A stretch of DNA of 64,000 bases from Erwinia sp. S63 (GTDB lineage: Bacteria > Pseudomonadota > Gammaproteobacteria > Enterobacterales > Enterobacteriaceae), in the NCBI RefSeq assembly GCF_016625195.1, contig NZ_JACVUP010000018.1:53444-117443 (forward strand). Direction: 5' to 3'. A program made the translations under genes and the position numbers. This document shows, in pieces, positions 42,559 to 51,287 of the stretch; position 1 is the stretch's first letter, and the number at the start of each line of letters is the position of its first letter. The notes beneath the pieces are model-generated. The model worked only from the letters and a program-made list of their open reading frames with translations. It was not told the origin of the DNA and made no database searches.

Positions 42559-44238
42559 ATGAAATTTTTAGGCAAGTTTTTCCTTACCTTACTGCTGCTG
42601 ATTCTGCTGGGGCTGGTTGTCCTGTATGTCTTGCTGCAGACACAGTGGGGCGCAGGTTGGTTTAGCCGTTGGGTAAGTGATAAGACCGCCTGGCATCTTT
42701 CCCTCAGCAAGATTGAACACAACTTCTCTTCTCCCTCGCACATCATGCTGGATGATTTCAGCTTCGGTCATGATGGTCAGCCAGCAGTGTTAGTGGCTAA
42801 ACGCGTCGACCTCGGACTGGCACTGGTGCAATTCAGTGACTGGCTGCATTTTGATAGCATCGATGTGCGCGATGGTGAGATCAACCTCGCGAATCAGACG
42901 CCCGATACCACGCTGCCCATTCAGGCCAATCGCCTGCAACTGAATAACGTGCGCATTGATAGCCCGCACAGCATGCTGCCGATGGTCGCAGAGCGGGTTA
43001 ACGGCGGAGTTATCCCGTGGAAACCGACCCCGACGGATATGCTGGGCAGCGATGCACAGTTCCAGATGAGCGCGGGCATGCTGACGCTGGATGGTGTTCC
43101 CGGCAACAATGTGCTGTTGCAGGGGAGTGTGAAGCAGCACCGCATGATATTCAGCAATATTGGGGCCGATCTCGCACGCGGTTCGATGACTGGCAACGCT
43201 GAGCGCGACGCGCAAGGCAACTGGAAGATTGATCAGTTACGTCTTAACGATATTCGCCTGCAGACCCACCAAAATCTGAGTGATTTCCTCAACCCTCTGC
43301 GCGATGTGCCATCAGTGAGCATCGACCGCCTGGATATGACCGATGCGCGCTTGCAAGGGCCTGATTGGGCTGTCACCGACCTCGATTTAACCCTGAAGAA
43401 CATCACGCTGCGTGGAGATGACTGGCAGAGCGATGATGGCTCGCTGTCGATGAACGCCGGCAACTTCATTAATGGCGGCTTCGAGCTAAACGATCCGATT
43501 GTGAATGCCAACTTCTCGACGCAGGGCATTGAGTTAGCGCAGTTCAGTTCACGTTGGGCCAATGGCGTAATCCGTGCCAGCGGCAACTGGACGCGCAGTG
43601 ATAAACGCCTGACGCTCAATGATTTGGCGATTGCCGGACTGGAATATACCTTACCGCAGAACTGGCGCGATCGCTGGCAGCAAGCGTTACCCTCATGGCT
43701 GGATAGCGTGCTGGTGACGCACGCAACAGCCAATCGAAATCTGGTTATCGACATTAATCCTGCCTTCCCATTCCAGATGACCGCGCTGGATGGTAATGCC
43801 GATAACCTGGTGCTGGCGCGCCAGCACCAGTGGGGTATCTGGGGCGGTAAGGCGAGCTTTAACGCAGCGGAAGCAACGTTTAATCGCACCGATCTGCGCC
43901 ATCCCTCCATTGCCTTTAATGCTAACGATCAGCAGATTCAGGTGACGGAAATGAGCGCCTTCAACGGCAACGGTTTGCTGGAAGGGACGGCGAGTGTTGG
44001 CCAGGATGCACAGCGTCCATTGACGCTGAATCTCAAAGGTCAGGCGGTTCCCGCCAATGTGTTGCAGAACTGGGGCTGGCCTGCGTTGCCTCTCAGCGGC
44101 AACAGTAATCTGTTGCTGCAAGCGAAAGGCTCACTCAGCGCGGCCGCGCCATTGCGTCCGAGCGTTGAGGGTAATTTGTCCGTGACCACCGATACACAAT
44201 CGGTGCAGCAGACAATGCATGCAGGGCAGGTTCAATAG
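42559..44238 (+). CDS. yicH: AsmA-family protein YicH
   Basis: AsmA-like protein anchored in the inner membrane by an N-terminal helix (MKFLGKFFLTLLLLILLGLVVLYVLLQTQWGA) with a long periplasmic beta-rich part; the family is linked to lipid transport and outer-membrane homeostasis. From ATG 42559 there are 559 residues (E. coli 569); an ATG three codons earlier (42550) is equally possible. LNNVRIDSPHSMLPMVAERVNGGVIPWKPTPTDMLGSDAQFQMSAG and DARLQGPDWAVTDLDLTLKNITL match E. coli YicH, and it ends QQTMHAGQVQ, like the E. coli QTMNAG-type tail. It is the last gene of the block syntenic to the E. coli 82-min region. Confidence 0.92.
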   Translation: MKFLGKFFLTLLLLILLGLVVLYVLLQTQWGAGWFSRWVSDKTAWHLSLSKIEHNFSSPSHIMLDDFSFGHDGQPAVLVAKRVDLGLALVQFSDWLHFDSIDVRDGEINLANQTPDTTLPIQANRLQLNNVRIDSPHSMLPMVAERVNGGVIPWKPTPTDMLGSDAQFQMSAGMLTLDGVPGNNVLLQGSVKQHRMIFSNIGADLARGSMTGNAERDAQGNWKIDQLRLNDIRLQTHQNLSDFLNPLRDVPSVSIDRLDMTDARLQGPDWAVTDLDLTLKNITLRGDDWQSDDGSLSMNAGNFINGGFELNDPIVNANFSTQGIELAQFSSRWANGVIRASGNWTRSDKRLTLNDLAIAGLEYTLPQNWRDRWQQALPSWLDSVLVTHATANRNLVIDINPAFPFQMTALDGNADNLVLARQHQWGIWGGKASFNAAEATFNRTDLRHPSIAFNANDQQIQVTEMSAFNGNGLLEGTASVGQDAQRPLTLNLKGQAVPANVLQNWGWPALPLSGNSNLLLQAKGSLSAAAPLRPSVEGNLSVTTDTQSVQQTMHAGQVQ

Positions 44239-44370
44239 GATCTTAGCAACGGTAGTGGTGCGAGTTATCGCGCGTATCAGTTAGCGGCGCCCTGCCGCTG
44301 ACCGAGTCGCAATACAACGCACCGCTACCGCTTAAGGTTCTGCAAAGTCTGTGTGCGGCATGTTCCAGTA
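44239..44370 (+). pseudogene. Possible protein remnant at the synteny junction
   Basis: Between the convergent yicH and fabY stops, two overlapping open stretches read like parts of one protein broken by a frameshift. Directly after the yicH stop, in the same frame, is DLSNGSGASYRAYQLAA. From 44289, in another frame, is LPLTESQYNAPLPLKVLQSL followed by CAACSSTN and a stop at 44376-44378. I do not recognise the family. It may equally be chance coding in a short spacer. Confidence 0.3.
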
Positions 44371-45381
44371 CTAATTAATGCGTGCACCCGAGCCACCCTC
44401 TTCTAATGCACCCTCTGCATCGGCTGGCAAGACGATATACACCCCTTCAAACACCGCACCCAGCTCATCATCACCAAACAGCTCCACTTCCATCTGCACA
44501 CGTGCTTTACGGCCGCGCGCCAGACGATCAAGATCGCCACTCAGTGAACCCAAATCGGCAATCGCGCCCGGACGTCCACTGATGGGCTTACTGTAACGAA
44601 TGTGCGCATCGGCAAGGATGATGGTGCCGCCGAGATGCCGCTCGCGCAGTAACAGCCAAATCAGCCCCCAGCCCGTCAACGTGGCCAGTGAGAACAGGCT
44701 GCCAGCGAATAACGTGTGGTGCGGGTTCTGGTTGCCGGTTTCGGGCATGGTGGTGACGAATTTCTGCCCGGTATATTGCAGAATACGCACGCCCATTTTT
44801 TCACTCAGCGGAATATGCTCGTACCAGGCCTGCTGCAACTGACCACACCAGTCAGCGCGGTGCAGGATATCATCCAGCGTTACCACCGGTTTGATCATCA
44901 GGAAATGGCGCACCGGCGTGGTTTGTGGCGCAGTGATTTCACCCTGGTTGACGTAGCCCAGCTTGGCGAAGAACTCCACGGCGTCTTCACGTGCGCTACA
45001 GGTGACGCGTTTCGCTCCTTCCTGACGCGCAACGGATTCCAGCGTCATCGCCACCAGTGTCCCTAATCCTTTGCCCTGCACCGACGGGTGCACGGCCAGG
45101 AAGCGGATGGCGGCTTCATTTTCCGCGTTGATATAGAGGCGGCCAATCGCAACAGGATCGCCCTGCTCATCGACCACCATTTGATGATGCGCCAGTGCAT
45201 CCCAGGCATCACGCTCAGAACCCTGCGGCTGACGCAGTGGCTTACGTAACATTTCCCAGCGGAACTGATAATAGGTATCCAGTTCTTCCGCCGTTTGCGG
45301 CACACGAAGATGATACATAAAGTGATTCTCTCGTTCGGAGCTTGCGTGGCTGATCCCTGGCCGCTCGGCTGAAAACCTCAC
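44371..45381 (-). CDS. fabY: Fatty acid biosynthesis protein FabY (YiiD)
   Basis: Two-domain protein: an N-terminal GNAT acetyltransferase (AIRFLAVHPSVQGKGLGTLVAMTLESVARQEGAKRVTCSAREDAVEFFAKLGYVNQGE) and a C-terminal hot-dog thioesterase-like domain (NPHHTLFAGSLFSLATLTGWGLIWLLLRERHLGGTIILADAHIRYSKPI; RKARVQMEVELFGDDELGAVFEG). In E. coli FabY serves an alternative route to start fatty acid synthesis. I take the GTG at 45381, giving 336 residues, because it overlaps the dtd stop as GTGA and the residues before MYHLRVPQTAEEL (PGISHASSERENHF) resemble the E. coli N-terminus; ATG 45318 (315 residues) is the alternative. Last gene of yihX-yihY-dtd-fabY. Confidence 0.9.
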   Translation of the reverse strand: MRFSAERPGISHASSERENHFMYHLRVPQTAEELDTYYQFRWEMLRKPLRQPQGSERDAWDALAHHQMVVDEQGDPVAIGRLYINAENEAAIRFLAVHPSVQGKGLGTLVAMTLESVARQEGAKRVTCSAREDAVEFFAKLGYVNQGEITAPQTTPVRHFLMIKPVVTLDDILHRADWCGQLQQAWYEHIPLSEKMGVRILQYTGQKFVTTMPETGNQNPHHTLFAGSLFSLATLTGWGLIWLLLRERHLGGTIILADAHIRYSKPISGRPGAIADLGSLSGDLDRLARGRKARVQMEVELFGDDELGAVFEGVYIVLPADAEGALEEGGSGARIN

Positions 45382-45815
45382 ACCTGCAACCAGAAGGTCA
45401 CTGGGCCATCATTCACCAGTGAAACCTGCATGTTGGCAGCAAATCGACCGTTCGCCGTGGTCACACCCTGTGCCCGGCAACAATCGCTGAAATGGTGATA
45501 GAGACGCTCGGCTTCCGCCGGTTCGGCACCACCCGAGAACGAGGGACGCATGCCTTTGTTGGTATCGGCGGCAAGTGTGAATTGTGAAACCACCAGCACG
45601 CTGCCACCGGCCTGCTGTACGTTCAGGTTCATTTTGTCGTTCTCATCACCGAAGATGCGATAACCCAGTACGCGTTCAGATAAGCGCTGTGCCTTTTGCT
45701 CGTCATCGCCCTTCTCCACCCCTAATAACACCAGCAAACCGGCGCCAATCTCACCCACCGTCGCGTTATCAACCACGACGCTGGCGCGACTGACGCGCTG
45801 AATCAAAGCAATCAT
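45378..45815 (-). CDS. dtd: D-aminoacyl-tRNA deacylase (Dtd)
   Basis: Removes D-amino acids mis-charged on tRNA. The protein has 145 residues, the E. coli length: MIALIQRVSRASVVVDNATVGEIGAGLLVLLGVEKGD at the start, the SQFTLAADTNKGMRPSFSGGA motif (about 77-97), and the C-terminal cross-subunit NDGPVTFWLQV containing the Gly-cisPro. It overlaps yihY by 4 bp (ATGA) and fabY by 4 bp (GTGA), so the operon is tightly coupled. Confidence 0.97.
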   Translation of the reverse strand: MIALIQRVSRASVVVDNATVGEIGAGLLVLLGVEKGDDEQKAQRLSERVLGYRIFGDENDKMNLNVQQAGGSVLVVSQFTLAADTNKGMRPSFSGGAEPAEAERLYHHFSDCCRAQGVTTANGRFAANMQVSLVNDGPVTFWLQV

Positions 45816-46684
45816 GTTTCCTCTCGTTCTTTTTCGCGTTCCTGCTGTTTTAGCTGGCGATAGTCATCCAGGGTGACGGTGATTTCCGCGCCTAACAACA
45901 CAATACACCAGGTCCAGTAAACCCATAAAAACAGAATCGGGATGACTGCCAGTACGCCGTAAATTAATTGATACGAAGGGAACATCGTAACATAGAGCGC
46001 AAACCCTTTTTTGCCCAGCTCAAACAACAGCCCGGCGACAATCGCACCGATCAGCGCATCACGCGTTGGCACACGGCGCGTCGGGACGATGCTATAGAGC
46101 AACCAGAACGCGAGGATGGCGAGCACCAGAGGGAAGATGCGTAACACCTGATCGATAAGGCTGGTGACGCCGGTGACGTTGACCCAACGCAGCGATAATA
46201 AGTAAGAACTGATGGCCAGACTGGCACCCGCCAGTATCGGGCCGAGCGTCAGGATCATCCAGTAGACGGCAAAGGAGTAAACCATTGGCCGTGGTTTATC
46301 GCTGCGCCAGATCGCATTGAGCGCGCTGTCCACCGAGTGCATCAGCAGCAGTGCGGTAACGATCAATCCGACAATCCCGACCGCCGTCATTTTATTGACG
46401 TTGGCCACAAACTGATCGAGATAGCGCTGGATAACGTCACCGGCTGCCGGCATAAAGTTGCTGAAGATGAAGTGTTTAAGCTGGACGCTGATCTCCGAAA
46501 ACATCGGGAAAGCGGCAAAAAGCGCAAACACCACGGCGATCAGCGGCACCAAAGCCAGCAATGAGACGTAGGCCAGATTTCCGGCCTGCGTCGTCATGTT
46601 GTCTTCATCAACGCGGCGCCACAGCAGTTTGACCCACAGGAAAAACGCGTGCGCCGAATGGCGCAAGTGGTTACGTGTTACCAC
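45812..46684 (-). CDS. yihY: YihY/BrkB-family inner-membrane protein
   Basis: Polytopic inner-membrane protein of 290 residues, formerly misassigned as RNase BN; its function is still unclear. About six membrane spans are visible. The family motifs are WRRVDEDNMTTQAGNLAYVSLLALVPLIAVVFALFAAFPMF (about 22-62), ALLLMHSVDSALNAIWR (about 110-126), RVPTRDALIGAIVAGLLFELGKKGFALYVTMFPSYQLIYGVLAVIPILFLWVYW (about 203-256) and VLLGAEITVTL. The start is a GTG at 46684, directly abutting the yihX stop. Basic N-terminus and charged C-terminus are cytoplasmic. Confidence 0.93.
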   Translation of the reverse strand: MVTRNHLRHSAHAFFLWVKLLWRRVDEDNMTTQAGNLAYVSLLALVPLIAVVFALFAAFPMFSEISVQLKHFIFSNFMPAAGDVIQRYLDQFVANVNKMTAVGIVGLIVTALLLMHSVDSALNAIWRSDKPRPMVYSFAVYWMILTLGPILAGASLAISSYLLSLRWVNVTGVTSLIDQVLRIFPLVLAILAFWLLYSIVPTRRVPTRDALIGAIVAGLLFELGKKGFALYVTMFPSYQLIYGVLAVIPILFLWVYWTWCIVLLGAEITVTLDDYRQLKQQEREKEREET

Positions 46685-47281
46685 TCAGCGACGGCTCGCG
46701 AACCAGTCCGGCACGGTTTTCGCGTCTTCCACCAGCACGCTCTCTATACCTAGCGAGCGCGCGGCATCAATGTTGGCGCGATTATCATCAAAGAATACCG
46801 CCTGATCGGCGGTATAGCCTTCGTGCTCAAGCACATATTGATAGATGCGCGCTTCTGGCTTGCGCATGCCTATGCCTTGCGACATATAGACGTGATCGGC
46901 GGCCTGTTGCACTTCCGGATACTGCGTTGGCCAGAACTCAAAGTGCAACTGATTAGTGTTGGACAGGATTACCACGCGCTCACCGTTGGCGCGCAGTGTG
47001 TTCATGATCGCCAGCGTTTCCGGACGCACACCGACAAACACCGCCTGCCAGCCCGCAGTGAATTGTGGATAGCTCAGGGCGATATCCAGTTGATCACAGA
47101 TACGCGCCGCAAACTCGGGATCGCTAATCTCACCACGTTCATGTTTCTCGAACGCTTCATCCATCTGGAAGCGACTTTGTAAGGTCGCCAGCGGCACACG
47201 TCCCAGGTCACTCCAGACGCCGAGCACACGATTAAAATCGATATCAACAATCACATTGCCTAAATCAAAGATGTACAGCAT
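46685..47281 (-). CDS. yihX: HAD-superfamily phosphatase YihX
   Basis: A 198-residue HAD-IA phosphatase from ATG 47281 (E. coli 199 residues, described as alpha-D-glucose-1-phosphate phosphatase). Motif I is FDLGNVIVDIDFNRVLGVW (about 4-22, with Gly-Asn replacing the usual second Asp pattern as in E. coli), motif II VILSNTNQL (about 105), the lysine of motif III in GMRKPEARIYQYVLEHEG (about 139-156), and motif IV FFDDNRANIDAA (about 164). First gene of the coupled yihX-yihY-dtd-fabY operon. A 17-codon upstream extension to a CTG/TTG-type start is unlikely. Confidence 0.93.
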   Translation of the reverse strand: MLYIFDLGNVIVDIDFNRVLGVWSDLGRVPLATLQSRFQMDEAFEKHERGEISDPEFAARICDQLDIALSYPQFTAGWQAVFVGVRPETLAIMNTLRANGERVVILSNTNQLHFEFWPTQYPEVQQAADHVYMSQGIGMRKPEARIYQYVLEHEGYTADQAVFFDDNRANIDAARSLGIESVLVEDAKTVPDWFASRR

Positions 47282-47420
47282 GACGCCTCTCCTTCTATTC
47301 CCTGGATCATTCACTCTAGCGGCAAAAAGCATGACTGAACAGGTACGATGAGGGGTAAATCAGGATTTTGGAAGCGAGGACAATATTCAGAAAGCGAGCG
47401 TTGCAGCGGGTTGCAGGTAC

Positions 47421-47445
47421 AAAAAAGCCCCGCAGTGCGGGGCTT
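47421..47445 (-). terminator. Rho-independent terminator of bipA
   Basis: On the minus strand AAGCCCCGC-ACT-GCGGGGCTT followed by TTTT, 20 bp after the bipA stop. Confidence 0.92.
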
Positions 47446-47464
47446 AAATATCAGACTGTTTCGC

Positions 47465-49285
47465 TTACTCTTTACCGCCGCGAGACGCACGCTTACGGTC
47501 GTTCTCGGTCAGGTGACGTTTACGAATACGGACTGACTGCGGAGTCACTTCTACCAGTTCGTCATCATCGATGAACTCGATAGCCTGCTCCAGCGTCATC
47601 TTCTGCGGTGGAACCAGAGTGGTCGCTTCGTCAGTACCTGACGCACGCATGTTGGTCAGTTTCTTACCGGTCAGGCAGTTAACTGTCAGGTCGTTAGAAC
47701 GGCTGTGAATACCGATGATCTGGCCTTCATACACTTCCGCACCGTGACCCAGGAACAGCTTACCGCGATCCTGCAGGCTGAACAGTGCGAATGCGACTGC
47801 TTTACCCTGGCCGTTAGAGATCAGTACACCGTTCTGACGCTGGCCTACTTCGCCTGGACGCACATCGTCGTAGTGGCTGAAGGTGGAGTACAGCAGGCCC
47901 GTACCTGAAGTCATGGTCATGAATTCGTTACGGAAGCCGATCAGGCCGCGGCTTGGGATCATGTAGTCGAGACGTACACGGCCTTTGCCATCTGGATCCA
48001 TATTTTTCAGATCGCCTTTACGCTCACCCATCGCCTGCATCACAGAACCCTGGTGGGTTTCTTCGATGTCGAGGGTCACGTTTTCGAATGGCTCTTGTTT
48101 ACGGCCTTCGAATTCGCGGAAGATAACTTTCGGACGGGATACCGCCAGTTCGAAACCTTCACGACGCATGTTTTCGATCAGAACTGACAGGTGCAGCTCA
48201 CCACGACCAGAAACGCGGAATGCATCCGAGTCTTCGGTTTCTTCAACGCGCAGTGCCACGTTGTGAACCAGTTCTTTGTTCAGACGCTCCAGGATCTGGC
48301 GCGAGGTCACGAACTTACCTTCTTTACCGCAGAAAGGTGAAGTGTTGACGTTGAAGAACATGGTTACCGTTGGCTCATCGACGCTCAGGGCTGGCAGCGC
48401 TTCAACCTTCTGCGTGTCGCAGATGGTGTCAGAGATGTTCAGCTCGCCCAGACCGGTGACAGCGATGATATCGCCAGCTTCAGCCTCGGTGCTTTCGATA
48501 CGTTCCAGACCCAGGTGGCCCAGTACTTTACCGACTTTACCGTTACGGGTTTTGCCTTCGCTATCAATGATAGTGACTTGCTGGTTCGGCTTGATTTTAC
48601 CGCGCTTGATGCGGCCAATGCCGATAACGCCCAGGTAGTTGTTGTAGTCCAGCTGCGAGATCTGCATCTGCAGTGGGGCTTCAACTTCAACCTGTGGTGG
48701 AGAAACACGATCCACAATCGCCTGATACAGCGGGGTCATGTCTTCTGCCATGTCGTTGTGATCCAGACCGGCGATACCATTCAGCGCTGACGCATAAATG
48801 ATAGGGAAGTCCAGCTGCTCGTCAGTCGCGTCGAGGTTAACGAACAGGTCAAATACCTGATCAACAACCCAATCTGGACGCGCGCCCGGACGGTCAACTT
48901 TGTTGATGACTACAATCGGCTTCAAACCATGAGCAAAGGCTTTTTTGGTTACGAAGCGGGTTTGCGGCATAGGGCCATCCATCGCATCTACAACCAGCAG
49001 CACCGAGTCCACCATGGACATAACACGTTCCACTTCACCACCGAAGTCGGCGTGTCCTGGGGTATCAACGATGTTGATACGGTAGTCGTTCCATTTGATG
49101 GCGGTGTTTTTTGCGAGGATGGTAATCCCACGCTCTTTCTCCAAATCGTTGGAGTCCATTACGCGCTCAGTCGCTTCGGTACGAGCATCAAAAGTACCGG
49201 ACTGTTGTAGCAGCTTGTCAACCAGGGTGGTCTTACCATGGTCAACGTGCGCGATGATGGCGATGTTACGCAAATTTTCGATCAC
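47465..49285 (-). CDS. bipA: Ribosome-associated GTPase BipA (TypA)
   Basis: EF-G/LepA-like translational GTPase needed for 50S assembly at low temperature and for stress adaptation. The protein has 606 residues. G1 AHVDHGKTTLVDKLL (about 12-26), G2 region ERGITILAKNTAIKW, G3 DTPGHADFGGEVERVMSMVD (about 73-92), G4 NKVDRPGARP (about 126). Then domain II (GIGRIKRGKIKPNQQVTII), domain III/V EF-G-like parts and the BipA-specific C-terminal domain with GHGAEVYEGQIIGIHSRSNDLTVNCLTGKKLTNMRASGTDEATTLVPP. Divergent from glnA. Confidence 0.97.
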   Translation of the reverse strand: MIENLRNIAIIAHVDHGKTTLVDKLLQQSGTFDARTEATERVMDSNDLEKERGITILAKNTAIKWNDYRINIVDTPGHADFGGEVERVMSMVDSVLLVVDAMDGPMPQTRFVTKKAFAHGLKPIVVINKVDRPGARPDWVVDQVFDLFVNLDATDEQLDFPIIYASALNGIAGLDHNDMAEDMTPLYQAIVDRVSPPQVEVEAPLQMQISQLDYNNYLGVIGIGRIKRGKIKPNQQVTIIDSEGKTRNGKVGKVLGHLGLERIESTEAEAGDIIAVTGLGELNISDTICDTQKVEALPALSVDEPTVTMFFNVNTSPFCGKEGKFVTSRQILERLNKELVHNVALRVEETEDSDAFRVSGRGELHLSVLIENMRREGFELAVSRPKVIFREFEGRKQEPFENVTLDIEETHQGSVMQAMGERKGDLKNMDPDGKGRVRLDYMIPSRGLIGFRNEFMTMTSGTGLLYSTFSHYDDVRPGEVGQRQNGVLISNGQGKAVAFALFSLQDRGKLFLGHGAEVYEGQIIGIHSRSNDLTVNCLTGKKLTNMRASGTDEATTLVPPQKMTLEQAIEFIDDDELVEVTPQSVRIRKRHLTENDRKRASRGGKE

Positions 49286-49436
49286 AGCTTTGCCTCAGGC
49301 ATTATAGAAATAACGCGGTATTGTACACGGATTAAGCGAAAGACTGAACATGATCACAGTATTCCCTTAAAGTTTATCTTAGTGCTGTTTTTTAGCACCA
49401 ATAACGGTGCATTAATCTGCACTGTGATGGGGTTTT

Positions 49437-49451
49437 GCACCTTTTTGGGGC
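49437..49451 (+). promoter_or_regulatory. NtrC-binding site, distal, glnA enhancer
   Basis: GCAC-CTTTTTG-GGGC matches the GCAC-N7-GTGC NtrC pattern with one mismatch. It is centred about 142 bp before the expected glnA sigma-54 start, like the E. coli -140 enhancer site. Confidence 0.6.
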
Positions 49452-49468
49452 GATAATTGATCTATGAA

Positions 49469-49483
49469 GCACCAAATTAGTGC
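49469..49483 (+). promoter_or_regulatory. NtrC-binding site, proximal, glnA enhancer
   Basis: GCAC-CAAATTA-GTGC is a full NtrC site, centred about 110 bp before the sigma-54 start and 32 bp (three helical turns) from the distal site, reproducing the E. coli -108/-140 arrangement. Confidence 0.85.
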
Positions 49484-49558
49484 GCGTCATCCATACTGGT
49501 GCAGTGACCGACTCACGAAAGAGCGCGTCACAGCGCCATTTTTACCATTGTAATAAAG

Positions 49559-49575
49559 TTGGCACAGAATTCGCT
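49559..49575 (+). promoter_or_regulatory. Sigma-54 promoter glnAp2
   Basis: TTGGCAC-AGAAT-TCGCT has the -24 GG (49561-49562) and -12 GC (49573-49574) elements 12 bp apart and matches the E. coli glnAp2 core. Transcription should start near 49586, about 140 nt before the glnA ATG. Confidence 0.9.
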
Positions 49576-49725
49576 TTATATCTTTCAAGCGAAAACGACA
49601 GTTATACAACGGTTGAAAAGAGCTTGCCGAGATCTTGGTTAGGGGTGGTCAGTAAGCGTGACACATTCCAGGCAACGAAGTTCTCTCACCATGACGATTA
49701 TGACCATTTCCAGGAGAGTTTAAGT

Positions 49726-51135
49726 ATGTCCGCTGAACACGTCCTCTCGATGATGAACGAGCACGAAGTTAAGTTTGTTGACCTGCGTTTTACCGATACC
49801 AAAGGTAAAGAACAGCACGTTACTATCCCTGCTCACCAGGTTAACGCTGACTTCTTCGAAGAAGGCAAAATGTTCGATGGCTCATCCATCGGTGGCTGGA
49901 AAGGCATTAACGAATCAGACATGGTACTGATGCCGGATGCGACCACTGCAGTTATGGATCCGTTCTTCGAAGATCCAACGCTGATCATCCGTTGTGACAT
50001 CCTCGAGCCAGGCACTCTGCAGGGCTACGACCGTGACCCACGCTCCATTGCTAAACGTGCAGAAGAGTTCCTGCGTTCTTCAGGCATCGCGGATACCGTG
50101 CTGTTTGGACCAGAGCCAGAGTTCTTCCTGTTCGATGACATCCGTTTCGGTTCTTCTACTTCAGGTTCACACGTTGCTATCGATGATATCGAAGCGGCAT
50201 GGAACACCGGTAAAGAATACGAAGGCGGCAACAAAGGTCACCGTCCAGGTCTGAAAGGCGGTTACTTCCCGGTTCCACCAGTCGACTCAGCTCAGGACAT
50301 CCGTTCTGCTATGTGTCTGACCATGGAGCAGATGGGTCTGGTGGTTGAAGCACACCACCACGAAGTCGCCACTGCTGGTCAGAACGAAGTGGCTACCCGC
50401 TTCAACACCATGACCAAAAAAGCTGACGAAATTCAGATCTACAAATACGTGGTGCACAACGTTGCTCACGCGTACGGCAAAACTGCAACCTTCATGCCTA
50501 AGCCAATGTTCGGCGATAACGGTTCTGGTATGCACTGCCACATGTCCCTGTCAAAAGGCGGCGTGAACCTGTTCTCTGGCGACAAATACGGCGGCCTGTC
50601 TGAAACTGCTCTGTTCTACATCGGCGGTATCATCAAGCACGCTAAAGCGATCAACGCCCTGGCTAACCCAACCACCAACTCTTACAAGCGTCTGGTCCCG
50701 GGTTACGAAGCACCTGTTATGCTGGCTTACTCAGCACGTAACCGTTCAGCTTCAATTCGTATCCCAGTGGTTGCGAGCCCGAAAGCACGTCGTATCGAAG
50801 CACGCTTCCCGGATCCAGCGGCTAACCCGTACCTGGCCTTCACCGCGCTGCTGATGGCGGGTCTTGATGGTGTTATCAACAAGATCCACCCTGGCGATGC
50901 GATGGACAAAAACCTGTATGACCTGCCTCCGGAAGAAGAAGCTGAGATTCCAAAAGTTGCAGGTTCTCTGGAAGAAGCACTGAACGCACTGAACGAAGAC
51001 CGCGAGTTCCTGACCCGTGGCGGCGTGTTCACTGATGACGCTATCGACGCGTACATCGAACTGCGTAAGCCAGAAGTTGACCGTGTGCGCATGACTCCGC
51101 ACCCAGTTGAGTTCGAACTGTACTACAGCGTTTAA
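49726..51135 (+). CDS. glnA: Glutamine synthetase, type I (GlnA)
   Basis: ATP-dependent ammonia assimilation, dodecameric. ATG 49726 after CAGGAGAG gives 469 residues, exactly the E. coli length; the 82-codon open extension upstream runs through the promoter and is not translated. Motifs: FDGSSIGGWKGINESDM (about 46-62), GPEPEFFLFDDIRF (metal ligands, about 128-141), VEAHHHEVATAGQNE, KPMFGDNGSGMHCHMSLS, NRSASIRIP, and the adenylylation tyrosine in NLYDLPPEEE (about 397). First gene of glnA-glnL-glnG under NtrC and sigma-54. Confidence 0.98.
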   Translation: MSAEHVLSMMNEHEVKFVDLRFTDTKGKEQHVTIPAHQVNADFFEEGKMFDGSSIGGWKGINESDMVLMPDATTAVMDPFFEDPTLIIRCDILEPGTLQGYDRDPRSIAKRAEEFLRSSGIADTVLFGPEPEFFLFDDIRFGSSTSGSHVAIDDIEAAWNTGKEYEGGNKGHRPGLKGGYFPVPPVDSAQDIRSAMCLTMEQMGLVVEAHHHEVATAGQNEVATRFNTMTKKADEIQIYKYVVHNVAHAYGKTATFMPKPMFGDNGSGMHCHMSLSKGGVNLFSGDKYGGLSETALFYIGGIIKHAKAINALANPTTNSYKRLVPGYEAPVMLAYSARNRSASIRIPVVASPKARRIEARFPDPAANPYLAFTALLMAGLDGVINKIHPGDAMDKNLYDLPPEEEAEIPKVAGSLEEALNALNEDREFLTRGGVFTDDAIDAYIELRKPEVDRVRMTPHPVEFELYYSV

Positions 51136-51158
51136 TTTAAAAAATTTCAGCGCATTTC

Positions 51159-51242
51159 ACGCCGCTGATTGGCGGCGTAAATAACCTGAACGTTTTTTTG
51201 TTGCCGTGGAAACTTTAGCCCATCTCCGGATGGGCTTTTTTC
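51159..51242 (+). terminator. glnA-glnL intergenic hairpin and terminator
   Basis: ACGCCGC/GCGGCGT stem (51159-51178, no U-run) followed by a strong terminator AGCCCAT-CTCCGG-ATGGGCT with TTTTTT (51217-51242). It should uncouple high glnA expression from glnLG. Confidence 0.88.
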
Positions 51243-51287
51243 ACCGCGAATTCATCGTTCGAATGATAGTTTTCAGTCCCAAAAGGC

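Noticed and set aside
49480..49725. 82-codon N-terminal extension of glnA
   Set aside because: It contains the sigma-54 promoter and leader; the E. coli-like start MSAEHVL at 49726 has a strong ribosome site.
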